Of a stretch of 64,000 bases of DNA, positions 35,864 to 44,015 are shown piece by piece. The notes beneath the pieces were generated by a model. The model did not search any database and was not told the origin of the DNA. It was given only the letters and a program-made list of their open reading frames with translations. Location: assembly GCA_030432235.1 (NCBI GenBank), contig JAUIHT010000001.1:1364001-1428000 (forward strand), read 5' to 3'. Position numbers and translations under genes: made by a program. Every line of letters starts with the position of its first letter. The first letter of the stretch is position 1. Origin of the DNA: Verrucomicrobiia bacterium. GTDB taxonomy: Bacteria; Verrucomicrobiota; Verrucomicrobiia; Opitutales; Cerasicoccaceae.

Positions 35864-36763
35864 TCACCGAAAGCGATGTGACAGACGTCCCTGGATGCCG
35901 AGGTCCAGGGCCCAGACGTTGCCCTCGTGAGGGTGCTGGCTTAGGTGCTCCGGGCTCATGCCAAAGCGGGCCGAGGTGACGAAGAGCGTGCGCAGATCGG
36001 GTCCGCCGAAGGTGCAGCTCGTGGGTGAGCTGCAGGGCAACTCTACGATGCGGTCGAGGGCGCCGTCGGGCGCAAAGCGCGCCAGGCAGGCGCCTCCTGC
36101 TACGCGGCAGTTCCACAGGTAGCCCTCGGTATCCATACAGGAGCCGTCGGGGAGGCCCCGCTCCGGCCCGCTCGCGAACAGGGAACGCACCCCTAGCTTT
36201 TCCGCCGTGTCATCGTAAGCGAAAGCGTAGATTTCGTTAGCGAGGGTATCGGCGGTGAGGAAACGCCCGTCCGCGGTCCAGATCATGGTGTTGGTGATGC
36301 CGAAAGTCGCTTCCGTGAGCTGCGTCACCCTGCCGCTGGAGTCGACGCGATAGTAGGCGCCGGTGTTGGCATCCATGTCCTGCGGGGTACCGTCCGCGGC
36401 GATGTTATTCTGCATGGTACCCACCCAGTAGGAGCCATCCGGCGCGACGAGGCATTCGTTGATGCGATTGCCCGGTCGGTCCGGTTCGATTTCGTCAAAG
36501 CTCTCGAAGTACTCGTCGAAGTCCCACAGGCAAATGGATTTCGTAAAACTGACAATTGCGCCGCCGTCCTCCCGGAGCCCCAGCGCCGTGACGAAGTCCG
36601 GCGTTGCCCATTGCTCATGCTTGCCCGTCGCAAGCTGAAGCCGGTGGATACGCTTGCCGACAATATCGACCCAGAGAAGCGACTCATTACGCTCATCCCA
36701 GACAATGCTTTCGCCCACGCAATCCCGTGATTCGCAAATGGCTTTGATAGGTACTGGCGGCAT
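35864..36763 (-). CDS. SMP-30/gluconolactonase family protein
   Basis: 299 residues from ATG 36763. CVGESIVWDERNESLLWVDI carries the metal-binding Glu of the six-bladed SMP-30 propeller. RINECLVAPDGSYWVGTM supplies the Asn region, FGITNTMIWTADGRFLTADT the second Asn, and GLPDGSCMDTEGYLWNC the Asp-Gly. The enzyme opens sugar lactones. Base composition is like the chromosome rather than the AT-rich cargo genes beside it. An upstream in-frame start at 36814 is possible but unlikely. Confidence 0.9.
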   Translation of the reverse strand: MPPVPIKAICESRDCVGESIVWDERNESLLWVDIVGKRIHRLQLATGKHEQWATPDFVTALGLREDGGAIVSFTKSICLWDFDEYFESFDEIEPDRPGNRINECLVAPDGSYWVGTMQNNIAADGTPQDMDANTGAYYRVDSSGRVTQLTEATFGITNTMIWTADGRFLTADTLANEIYAFAYDDTAEKLGVRSLFASGPERGLPDGSCMDTEGYLWNCRVAGGACLARFAPDGALDRIVELPCSSPTSCTFGGPDLRTLFVTSARFGMSPEHLSQHPHEGNVWALDLGIQGRLSHRFR

Positions 36764-36840
36764 GGTGAGGTTTTTGTTCGTCGCTATTCTTTCAACTCTG
36801 TGGGCTACAGTCAACTTTCACAGAGCCCTGCGTGCTGCCA

Positions 36841-36970
36841 CCGCTTACACTCTACGAAGGCAGCTCCGGCGAAGTCATACACATCAACCGCGACTTGCTG
36901 GCGATCAATGACGAACCGGAAGTCTTAAGCGATAAACAGCCGTCGGAGACGGAGCGCCTGGCCCTAATAC
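36841..36970 (+). pseudogene. Partial copy (tail 3) of the ABC-F C-terminal coding region
   Basis: The plus frame reads LYEGSSGEVIHINRDLLAIN, then DEPEVL and SETERLAL, against LYEGNSSEVMQLNRDLMAIN, DELEQL and EETEHLEAM in the ABC-F protein, roughly 23 of 41 residues identical. There is no start codon and no ATPase domain. The divergence is too great for a recent local duplication. A second, weaker tail-like stretch at 36991-37011 (CCTGAGCGGCTTG) sits just before the stop of the next minus-strand gene. Confidence 0.78.
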
Positions 36971-37020
36971 TAAATGTGGCTACGTGTTGCCCTGAGCGGC
37001 TTGAATACGTGCTTATGCTC

Positions 37021-37752
37021 TCAGTTTGTAGGTTTGTTTATCGATTGTTTCCAATTTTCAAAATCCTCGACAAGGGCCTCGTCGATGACTCTTGCTCGTC
37101 CTTCGGAAACATGGACGCCAACCAGTATATCTTTACCGTCCACAGATGCCCAAACAGGACCTCCACTCATGCCTTTTGCGGTATCTACATCATAATAGAA
37201 GGTAGAGTCGCCCGGTATGGGCTTAGTGACCATTCCTTCTCCATATGTTAATTTTCCGCCTGGGTAACCTGCTACTTTGATTCCTTCAATGGAGTCAATC
37301 GGGGTGCTTGTATTCAAAGAAATTGAATTACCAACCTGTGCTGGTTCTTCAAAATACAGAAAAGCATAGTCTTGAGGGAACTTTTCATCATAATGGGAGA
37401 CTTTTCTGGTTTCTTCAATTACCTCAAGAGGGATTACTGTTGTAACAATTGCCCCATTGCTGGACTTATAGGTTACTGAAACTTCCACTAAATCAGTCCA
37501 AAATGAATCATATACGTTGTGAGCGGCAGTGACTATATGGTTTTGGTCTATTATTGTTCCGGTCGCATTGTATGAGGACTTTGAACCCAATAGATGTGAT
37601 TTTCGGGTTGTTTTTAGATAACAGATATTTCCCGGGACTTTTTCAGGAAAAAGTTCTTCGTTGCTGGTTGTGTTGATAGTAGTAGTGGAACATGCAGTTA
37701 GGCCAGCGACTAGCATGCCGGAGGTGAATAGCTTTATGGATGTGTATTTCAT
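37021..37752 (-). CDS. Trypsin-like (V8-type) serine protease lipoprotein (cargo C)
   Basis: 243 residues from ATG 37752. The lipobox LTAC puts the lipidated Cys at 21. His78 (IVTAAHN), Asp128 (DYAFLYF) and Ser196 (GMSGGPV) form the chymotrypsin-fold triad, in the GSGGP-like form of V8/glutamyl endopeptidases. It is probably anchored in the outer or inner membrane and acts in the periplasm or outside. The gene is AT-rich and faces ABC-F tail 3. Confidence 0.85.
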   Translation of the reverse strand: MKYTSIKLFTSGMLVAGLTACSTTTINTTSNEELFPEKVPGNICYLKTTRKSHLLGSKSSYNATGTIIDQNHIVTAAHNVYDSFWTDLVEVSVTYKSSNGAIVTTVIPLEVIEETRKVSHYDEKFPQDYAFLYFEEPAQVGNSISLNTSTPIDSIEGIKVAGYPGGKLTYGEGMVTKPIPGDSTFYYDVDTAKGMSGGPVWASVDGKDILVGVHVSEGRARVIDEALVEDFENWKQSINKPTN

Positions 37753-37876
37753 TTGATAATTATTTATTAATTTATCATGTAATATAGCAAAAAAGAGTCT
37801 GCGAATTCTGGTCAATCTTAAAAACTAAATAAGGTGATAGGTATTAGTGCTCGGCGGAAGAAACGCCTGACAGGTT

Positions 37877-37920
37877 ACGCGGAGAACCCAGAGCGCTTGG
37901 AGGAGATGAAGTAGGGGCTA
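37877..37920 (+). repeat. Partial copy (tail 4) of the ABC-F 3' end
   Basis: The plus frame reads YAENPERLEEMK then TAG, followed by GGGCTA; compare EETEHLEAMV then TAGGGGGCTA at the ABC-F gene. The CTA at 37918-37920 is again the reverse of the stop of the facing minus-strand gene. Alone it would be weak, but the position and stop arrangement match tails 1 and 2 exactly. Confidence 0.6.
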
Positions 37921-38511
37921 GTTGTCTTTCGATGAGTATACGAGCTCCAGCTGCTCGGCCTCGGACAAATGACGCGGTGTGATCATAATACGGTTGAGGG
38001 GCAGGGAGCCTTCGATGGCCAAAATGGTTAGTGTATAGGCCGGCCATTTTAGGTCGCCCAGTTTAACCAGTTTGCCCAGTTCTTCTCCGGTCGCGTCCCG
38101 ATAGGCTTTGAAGACGAGCTCGGAGCAGTATATTTTCTCATCATCCATTTGATAACGAATATCATAAGGCCTGCCCTTATACTTTTTAGCTGCCTCTATC
38201 ATGGCAGGGATGTGCTGGCGGTACGGCTCCTTGAGCCTATACACGTCAAAGTGATTGTCACGTGCCTGTAGTATCCACTTTTTTATCGGAGTTTCTTTGA
38301 CTGGGCCGATAGCTTCGAGGACATACCATTCACCCTCGTTTTTGACGAGTATCCCGCAGTGAGAGTAAGGCGACTCGGTCGCTCCTTCGATGGCATCGAT
38401 GACTGGATTGTGCGAAAGTGACTGGAAACAAATATCCCCTTCCTGTGGCTCATAGCCTGCGTGCAGAACACCAGCAGTCAAAATGAGCAGAATGAGGGCG
38501 GCGAGTTTCAT
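37918..38511 (-). CDS. YiiX/NlpC-P60-like permuted papain-fold hydrolase, secreted (cargo D)
   Basis: 197 residues. A signal peptide ends at LHAGYE (about residue 18). GDICFQSLSHNPVIDAIEGA and SPYSHCGILV (His51) with YDIRYQMDDEKIYCSELV (Cys129) give the His-before-Cys order of the permuted YiiX-type papain fold. Members act on peptidoglycan amides or lipids. Its TAG stop lies three bases from the stop of tail 4. Confidence 0.83.
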   Translation of the reverse strand: MKLAALILLILTAGVLHAGYEPQEGDICFQSLSHNPVIDAIEGATESPYSHCGILVKNEGEWYVLEAIGPVKETPIKKWILQARDNHFDVYRLKEPYRQHIPAMIEAAKKYKGRPYDIRYQMDDEKIYCSELVFKAYRDATGEELGKLVKLGDLKWPAYTLTILAIEGSLPLNRIMITPRHLSEAEQLELVYSSKDN

Positions 38512-38598
38512 TGAATCGTTGAAGTCTTGTTCTGATCTTTATCACATCGGATTTCGCGTAGGCTTGAATCTCGGCCCATTTCCTGCACCCTCATCCAC

Positions 38599-39225
38599 AT
38601 GACAGGGCTTGAGCTTACCATAGCAGGACAGCGTGAAAAGCTGACCGGGTTGGCTGAGGTCAACAAAGCCTTGCGGGTTTATGGAAGCTACGTCGCTCCG
38701 CTGGATTTTCATGATGCTCCCGATGAGATTCGTGAGCTTTTGAAGCAGCCCACTCTGAGTGCTGAGGAGAGCGCACGGGTCCGGGATCACTTTTTGCTCT
38801 CACGTGAGGAATTGTTGAAGTTTATCGCCAAGGCCGGGCGTGCGCCTCAGGTGGCCGGGGGAGGTGAGTTAAGCACCACGGACACGACGAACGGATTTAC
38901 CTACCCACAGCTCTATGTGGCCGACCCCACTGTGGACTATAGCCGCTTTGACCGCTATCACCGCAATGTGGCCAGAGACGGCACCGCCGTGGACGAGGTC
39001 ATGCAGATGCTCTCCGGCGGCGGCTTTCGGCTTTTGCAAAAGCATCCCGGGCAGGCCGACATCGAGTTGCGTCTGGATTGCATCCGAGAGGGGACGGGCT
39101 GGCTGCTGACCCATACCGGCGCGCATCCGCACATAGGCAGCATGAGCAGTGCGATGGCCGGCACCAAGGTGCTCGGTCAGGTGATCGGGCCTGCCGAGTG
39201 GGAAATGCATTACGTGGATGCCTAG
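38599..39225 (+). CDS. Hypothetical protein
   Basis: 208 residues, no signal peptide or membrane segment. Notable stretches are FDRYHRNVARDGTAVDEVMQ, ML-SGGGFRLL and HTGAHPHIGSMSSAMAGTK followed by LGQVIGPAEWEMHYV, with several His and Asp residues that could bind a metal. I cannot assign a family. The composition is typical of the chromosome, so it marks the right end of the AT-rich stretch. It runs divergently from cargo D. Confidence 0.65.
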   Translation: MTGLELTIAGQREKLTGLAEVNKALRVYGSYVAPLDFHDAPDEIRELLKQPTLSAEESARVRDHFLLSREELLKFIAKAGRAPQVAGGGELSTTDTTNGFTYPQLYVADPTVDYSRFDRYHRNVARDGTAVDEVMQMLSGGGFRLLQKHPGQADIELRLDCIREGTGWLLTHTGAHPHIGSMSSAMAGTKVLGQVIGPAEWEMHYVDA

Positions 39226-39287
39226 CCTACGGCTGGATAGTGGCAGCGCCCGGTGCTTAATCCGTTTTCTTTTGAGCGAAGAGCCGC

Positions 39288-39698
39288 TCAGTCCCCGAGG
39301 AGTTTTTCCCTGGACAATATCCAGGCGGAGGGGTGCTGCTCCATGCCGATTTTTGGGTAATAGCCCGTGGCGGCTGGGGCGGAGAGAAGGATGAGTTTGC
39401 ACTTCGGCCCGAGTCGGGCCTGTGTTTCGCGGATGAGCTGCTTGCCGATCCCTTTGGACTGGCAGGCTTTGTCCACGGCGAGGTCGGACAAGTAGCAGCA
39501 GTAGGTGAAGTCGGTTACGGAACGGGCCACGCCGATGGGGTTGTCGCCGTCCCAGGCGGTGATGGTTAGGTTTGCGTTGGCCAGCATGTCCGCGACAGCC
39601 TCGCGGTCGTTCAGAGGGCGGCCTTGGAGCCCGGCGGCCTGCAGGATGCGGATGAACTGTTCCGGTGTCAGGCTGGCGTTGGTTTCGTAACGAATCAT
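39288..39698 (-). CDS. GNAT family N-acetyltransferase
   Basis: 136 residues from ATG 39698. ITAWDGDNPIGVARSVTD, CCYLSDLAVDKACQSKGIGKQLI with the acetyl-CoA loop QSKGIG, and LILLSAPAATGYYPKIGM are GNAT motifs D, A and B. It acetylates an amine; the substrate is not predictable. It lies 86 bases downstream of the aag gene on the same strand. Confidence 0.87.
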   Translation of the reverse strand: MIRYETNASLTPEQFIRILQAAGLQGRPLNDREAVADMLANANLTITAWDGDNPIGVARSVTDFTYCCYLSDLAVDKACQSKGIGKQLIRETQARLGPKCKLILLSAPAATGYYPKIGMEQHPSAWILSREKLLGD

Positions 39699-39783
39699 GA
39701 AAACCAACTGAACCAGGGGGCCGCGTGTGTGGCAATCATGAGTTGGACGTGAATCCTTGAGGTGTTCTCGTTTATGATAAACG

Positions 39784-40311
39784 TTACCGCATCACCCAGC
39801 GCCACGGCTTGCTGACCCAGGGCTCGCCGGCGTAGTCGACGCCGATACGCGGGGTGGTTTTTACCGTCGCCAGGTCAACCGCAGGCGCGTCTTCGATCCA
39901 AAGCAAAGAGCTGCGGCGGAGGGGCAGGGTGTTTTCGGTTTTGGTGATGGCGAGGGCCTTGGTGAGTTTGCCGGGGCCGTCATAGGGGCCGACGCCGCGG
40001 ATCAGGACCGCTGCCGGATAGTCAGGCGTGTCGGTGACGAAGTTGAGCAGCCAGTGGATGCCGTAGCAGAGGTAGACATAGGCGTGCCCGGGTGGACCGA
40101 AGAGCGGGGCCGTGCGTGGTGTCAGGCCTTTACTGGCATGGCAGGCTTTGTCGGTGTGGCCGTTGTAGGCCTCTACCTCGTTGATGGTCAGCCGGACGAT
40201 TTCTCCGGCAGGCATCTTCCGGCATAGCGTCTTGCCCAGCAGATCCGGGGCGACCTCCAGCACGGGGCGCGCGAACCACGAGGGGGGCAGGGCTTTGCCG
40301 GCTTTGATCAT
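39784..40311 (-). CDS. DNA-3-methyladenine glycosylase (Aag/MPG family)
   Basis: 175 residues from ATG 40311. ARPVLEVAPDLLGKTLCRK, INEVEAYNGHTDKACHASKG with the catalytic Glu, and GHAYVYLCYGIHWLLNFVTD with the intercalating Tyr region match Aag, followed by AAVLIRGVGPYDGPGKLTKAL. It removes alkylated and deaminated purines in base excision repair. The C-terminal PRIGVDYAGEPWVSKPWRW is the usual family end. Confidence 0.92.
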   Translation of the reverse strand: MIKAGKALPPSWFARPVLEVAPDLLGKTLCRKMPAGEIVRLTINEVEAYNGHTDKACHASKGLTPRTAPLFGPPGHAYVYLCYGIHWLLNFVTDTPDYPAAVLIRGVGPYDGPGKLTKALAITKTENTLPLRRSSLLWIEDAPAVDLATVKTTPRIGVDYAGEPWVSKPWRWVMR

Positions 40312-40394
40312 GCCGAGGAGCAAAGGAGCGCGTTAGGCAAAGGTCACGAAAAATGCGATTGAGCACGGCATCGCGGCGGTTTTATCCTTTGGGG

Positions 40395-42827
40395 ATGTCT
40401 GACAAACTGACTGCTGGCGATGAGCTTGGCGGGAGCGCTTCGCGTGGCGAAGATTGCCCCGGTGATTGCGAGGACTCCCTCCGGGACGTGGTGGAGCAGA
40501 CCCCGGGCGTTATCGGCGCGGAGGTCAACCGAGTTACCGGTGACCTGCGGCTGGAGTTTGACCGCGACCGCATCGGTGTCGACGGGGTGCGTACGACCGC
40601 TGCCGAGCTCGACGAGGCCATACGCGCTATCGCGGCCAAGTGCACCTTCCGGCTCAATGGGCGCGGTTGCGAGGCCTGCGCGGACCGTCTGGCCTACCGA
40701 CTGGAGACCCGCCCGGGCATTCGCCGCGCCACAGCGTCTTACCTGGGCGGCGCGCTGACGGTCAACTTCGACCGCGAGGCGACCGACCCGGGCAAGGTCC
40801 TGCAAAGCGCGCGCGAGTCCGGCATGGATGCCAAACCGCTCGATGAGGCCCTCAAGGAGCGTGATGCCGCCCGGGCCGCCGCCAAGGCTTCGATGGGTGG
40901 TTTTGTCAGATACTGGCTGACGGGCGAGCGCCTGGAGGCTGTCTTTTGCGCTCTGACCCTGATTTGCATGATTGGTGGTTGGCTGACGAAGCACTTCGGC
41001 GCGGCTCCAGCGGTCTACAACGGCGTTTATGTGCTGGCTTACCTCTTCGGCGGTTACTTTGGCACGTTGGCCGCGTGGGAATCCCTGCGGCAGAAGGTCA
41101 TGGACATCGATCTGCTGATGGTGCTGGCGGCCCTGGGCGCAGCCTACGTCGGTGCTCCTTTCGAGGGCGCGATGCTGCTTTTCCTCTTCAGCTTTTCCAA
41201 TGTCCTGCAGGCCTTCGCGATGGAGAAAACCCGTGGGGCCATCGAAGCGCTGGCGGAGATGCGCCCGACCAGTGCCCACGTCATGCGCGACGGTCAACTG
41301 GTCGACGTGCCCATCGACGAAATTGGCTTGGGCGAAGAATATATCCTGCGCCCGGGAGACCGCATTCCGCTGGACGGCACGGTGTCCGAGGGAGAGAGCA
41401 CGGTGGACCAAAGCTCGGTCACGGGCGAGTCCATGCCGGTTAACAAAAAGCCAGGAGACGAGCTTTTCGCGGGGACCATCAACCAGATGGGCAGCCTGAC
41501 CGTGGCTGTGACGAAGAAGGCGGAGGATTCCACCATCGCGCGGCTCATTCAACTGGTGGAGGAGGCACAGAGCAGCAAGGCCAAGACGCAACGCTTTCTC
41601 GACACTGCCGAGCAGTATTACGCCATCGGGGTCATCGTCCTTACCGTGGCGTTGGGCTTCCTGTTGCCCACGTTGTTTAAAGTACCGCTGGACGAGGCGC
41701 TCTACCGCGCCATCACGGTTATGGTGGTGGCCTCGCCCTGCGCGCTGGTTATCAGCACGCCCGCATCAATTTTATCTGCGATTGGCAACGGCGCACGACG
41801 CGGCATTCTCTTCAAGGGTGGGGCGTACGTCGAGCAGGCCTCGACCATCCGTGTCGTCACCTTCGACAAGACCGGCACGCTGACTCTGGGCCAGCCCAAG
41901 GTGACCGATGTTATCTCTCTCTGTGAGCTTTCGCAGGCGGACCTGCTGGGGGGCGTGGCGTCGGTCGAGGAGAAATCCGAGCATCCTCTGGCTCAGGCTA
42001 TCGTGGACCATGCGCGGGAGCAGGGGCTCAAGTGGCAGCCCGCCACCAGTTTCACCGCCTTCGCGGGCAAGGGCGCCTGGGCCATGGTTGGCCAGGATCG
42101 TATCGCCGTCGGCAGTCCCAAGTGGATGAACGCTTTCAACTGCGACAAATGCGCCGCCACCCAGGAGCGCATCAAGGAGTTGCAAGAGCAGGGCAAGACC
42201 GCCGTCGTCGTGGCCCACTTGGCAGACGACCAGGAGACCGCCAACGTCGTCGGGCTCATTGGGATCGCGGATAAACTCCGGCCCGAGTCCGCGGGCGTTA
42301 TACGTCAACTCAAGGAGCAGGGCGTGCGGCGCGTGGTCATGCTGACCGGTGACAGTGAGCGTGTGGCCAAGGCCGTGGCGGCTGAGGCGGGCGTCGACGA
42401 GTATTACGCCGACCTCTTACCAGAGGACAAGGTGCGGCTTATGCGCAAGCTCGCCCAGGGCGAAAACGTCGCCATGGTCGGTGATGGCACTAACGACGCC
42501 CCTGCGCTGGCCACCGCTACCGTCGGCATCGCCATGGGCGCGGCCGGCAGCGACGTGGCACTGGAGAGCGCGGACATCGTGCTGATGGCGAACGACCTCA
42601 AAAAGATTCCATACACCATCGCTCTTAGTCACGCCACTAAGCGCATCATGGTGCAGAATCTCAGCTTCGCCGCCGGGGTTATCGTGGTGATGGTGCTGGC
42701 CACACTCTTTCTGCCTGTGGTGGGCGTGGACGTGCCGCTGCCCGTCGGCGTCTTCGCCCACGAGGGCGGCACAGTGCTGGTCTGTCTCAACGGTTTGCGC
42801 CTGCTTGGTTTCAAGGTGAAAGACTAA
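40395..42827 (+). CDS. Heavy-metal P1B-type ATPase with SPC and HEGGT motifs
   Basis: 810 residues from ATG 40395, preceded by GGGG. The N-terminal 150 residues hold two ferredoxin-like segments, the second with a CEAC metal motif (Cys92, Cys95). About eight membrane helices follow. Helix 4 has Ser447-Pro448-Cys449 rather than CPC, the actuator has VTGESMPV, the phosphorylated Asp491 is in FDKTGTLT, and GDGTNDAPAL is the hinge. A C-terminal helix has HEGGTVLVCLN. SPC plus HEGGT is the signature of the P1B-4 branch (Co, Zn, Cd or Fe export). No metal regulator gene is adjacent. Confidence 0.92.
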   Translation: MSDKLTAGDELGGSASRGEDCPGDCEDSLRDVVEQTPGVIGAEVNRVTGDLRLEFDRDRIGVDGVRTTAAELDEAIRAIAAKCTFRLNGRGCEACADRLAYRLETRPGIRRATASYLGGALTVNFDREATDPGKVLQSARESGMDAKPLDEALKERDAARAAAKASMGGFVRYWLTGERLEAVFCALTLICMIGGWLTKHFGAAPAVYNGVYVLAYLFGGYFGTLAAWESLRQKVMDIDLLMVLAALGAAYVGAPFEGAMLLFLFSFSNVLQAFAMEKTRGAIEALAEMRPTSAHVMRDGQLVDVPIDEIGLGEEYILRPGDRIPLDGTVSEGESTVDQSSVTGESMPVNKKPGDELFAGTINQMGSLTVAVTKKAEDSTIARLIQLVEEAQSSKAKTQRFLDTAEQYYAIGVIVLTVALGFLLPTLFKVPLDEALYRAITVMVVASPCALVISTPASILSAIGNGARRGILFKGGAYVEQASTIRVVTFDKTGTLTLGQPKVTDVISLCELSQADLLGGVASVEEKSEHPLAQAIVDHAREQGLKWQPATSFTAFAGKGAWAMVGQDRIAVGSPKWMNAFNCDKCAATQERIKELQEQGKTAVVVAHLADDQETANVVGLIGIADKLRPESAGVIRQLKEQGVRRVVMLTGDSERVAKAVAAEAGVDEYYADLLPEDKVRLMRKLAQGENVAMVGDGTNDAPALATATVGIAMGAAGSDVALESADIVLMANDLKKIPYTIALSHATKRIMVQNLSFAAGVIVVMVLATLFLPVVGVDVPLPVGVFAHEGGTVLVCLNGLRLLGFKVKD

Positions 42828-42840
42828 GTCTCTCCTAGTA

Positions 42841-42902
42841 CACGGATGGCACGGAAATGGGGGAATATACGATCCTTCCATATTGCTTCCGTGCCATCCG
42901 TG
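42841..42902. repeat. Perfect 16-base inverted repeat between convergent genes
   Basis: CACGGATGGCACGGAA (42841-42856) and its exact reverse complement at 42887-42902 flank 30 bases. It lies between the convergent ATPase and LuxR-type genes. It has the CGGATGGCACGG-type sequence of dispersed intergenic palindromes and may also slow or stop transcription from both sides. Confidence 0.85.
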
Positions 42903-43006
42903 CTTGCAGGTAGTGGAGAAAGTGCAGAGTCACCAGCGGCGTCCCAAACTTATAACGTTAGCCATTGTCAGCTTCATACTAACAGTTGGCCTGCAAAAGC
43001 GCTACC

Positions 43007-43023
43007 CCACTTTGGTAGGGTAT
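43007..43023. promoter_or_regulatory. Shared 17-base site beyond the first LuxR-type gene
   Basis: CCACTTTGGTAGGGTAT matches CCACTTTCGGGGGGTAT at 62063-62079 in 14 of 17 positions. Each copy lies directly past the 3' end of one of the two LuxR-type paralogues. Within it, TACCC and GGGTA (43003-43022) make a short palindrome. Confidence 0.4.
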
Positions 43024-43035
43024 GGGCAAAAAATA

Positions 43036-43893
43036 TTAATTTGATGGAAAACCACCCCAGCGGTCCGGCATGAGACCACGTACGGGCACGGTCACTTTGG
43101 GAAGGTGAGGCCTGAGGGAGCGCATCTCGTCGGCCTGTGTCGTTTTCAACGCCCAGAGGACAGCGGCCAGGCGATTGGTGGTGCCGGTCTTCAGGAAAAT
43201 CTTGCCGAGGTGCTCCTTCACCGTGCTGAGCTTGATGTGTAGTAGAAAGGCGATTTCGTCGTTAGCTTTACCTGTGGCGAGCAGAGTCAGTACCTCAGCC
43301 TCACGGGCCGTCAGCCCGGCGCGAACCAAGGCGGCGGGATTAGGCGCGGTGCAGTGAAGCTCATCGCGGGAATTAGCCAGTCGCCGTGCACTGCCCAGTA
43401 GGGACTGTGCCATCATGAGCTGCTTACGCTCCGCCACGCTGTAGTCCGGGCCACCGAGGCGCTCGATACCAAAGAAGGAAATCTCGCCCTCCACCTCTGG
43501 CACATAGACTGCGCAATGATTGTCCACGCCCAGGGGCTTCATTGTCAGCTCGTAGACGTCGGTATCACGAAATTGCCGCTGAGAGAAAAAATCGCCGCGG
43601 GTAAAGGGCTTGCCATCGTTTACCGCCGGGTCCCAGTCGAACAGCTTGTAATGGGTCATGACGCTGCCCAAGCCCTCCATGGCCTGCGCAAAATTCGGCA
43701 AGTCGTGGTTGGCGCTGATTTCCAGTTGCTGATCCTCAATCTGCAGCGTACCGAATGCGATAAACTCGCAGGGGATAAGCGTTTCCAGAAATGCGTAGGC
43801 TCGCTCCGTGAAGTTGTCAGGGCCGATATCGGGCTTCAAAAGCTCCGAAGAAGCTTCACAGAAAGATTTTATTTGTTCGTGTGATAGCGACAT
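43036..43893 (-). CDS. LuxR-type transcriptional regulator (paralogue 1)
   Basis: 285 residues. The N-terminal 175 residues form a sensing domain with VNDGKPFTRGDFFSQRQFRD and YVPEVEGEISFFGIERLG, identical in plan to the protein at 62079-62930. The C-terminal domain has GLTAREAEVLTLLATGKAND and LSTVKEHLGKIFLKTG, the LuxR/NarL helix-turn-helix. There is no receiver Asp pocket, so it is probably ligand-controlled rather than phosphorylated. It has a 25-residue tail past the helix-turn-helix. Confidence 0.87.
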   Translation of the reverse strand: MSLSHEQIKSFCEASSELLKPDIGPDNFTERAYAFLETLIPCEFIAFGTLQIEDQQLEISANHDLPNFAQAMEGLGSVMTHYKLFDWDPAVNDGKPFTRGDFFSQRQFRDTDVYELTMKPLGVDNHCAVYVPEVEGEISFFGIERLGGPDYSVAERKQLMMAQSLLGSARRLANSRDELHCTAPNPAALVRAGLTAREAEVLTLLATGKANDEIAFLLHIKLSTVKEHLGKIFLKTGTTNRLAAVLWALKTTQADEMRSLRPHLPKVTVPVRGLMPDRWGGFPSN

Positions 43894-44015
43894 TCAACCA
43901 GCAGCACTGGTGTGAGGATAACGGCCCGGGATGGCAAGCCCCAAGCGGCTGCAGGATTCAAGCCAATCGGTCAAAACTGAACTCTGCGCCGCCAAGAGTG
44001 TCGTAAAGAGGGCTC

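Noticed and set aside
36832-37251. 139-codon plus-strand frame covering ABC-F tail 3
   Set aside because: It lacks a start near the homologous part and runs on antisense into the serine-protease gene, so it is a remnant rather than a gene.
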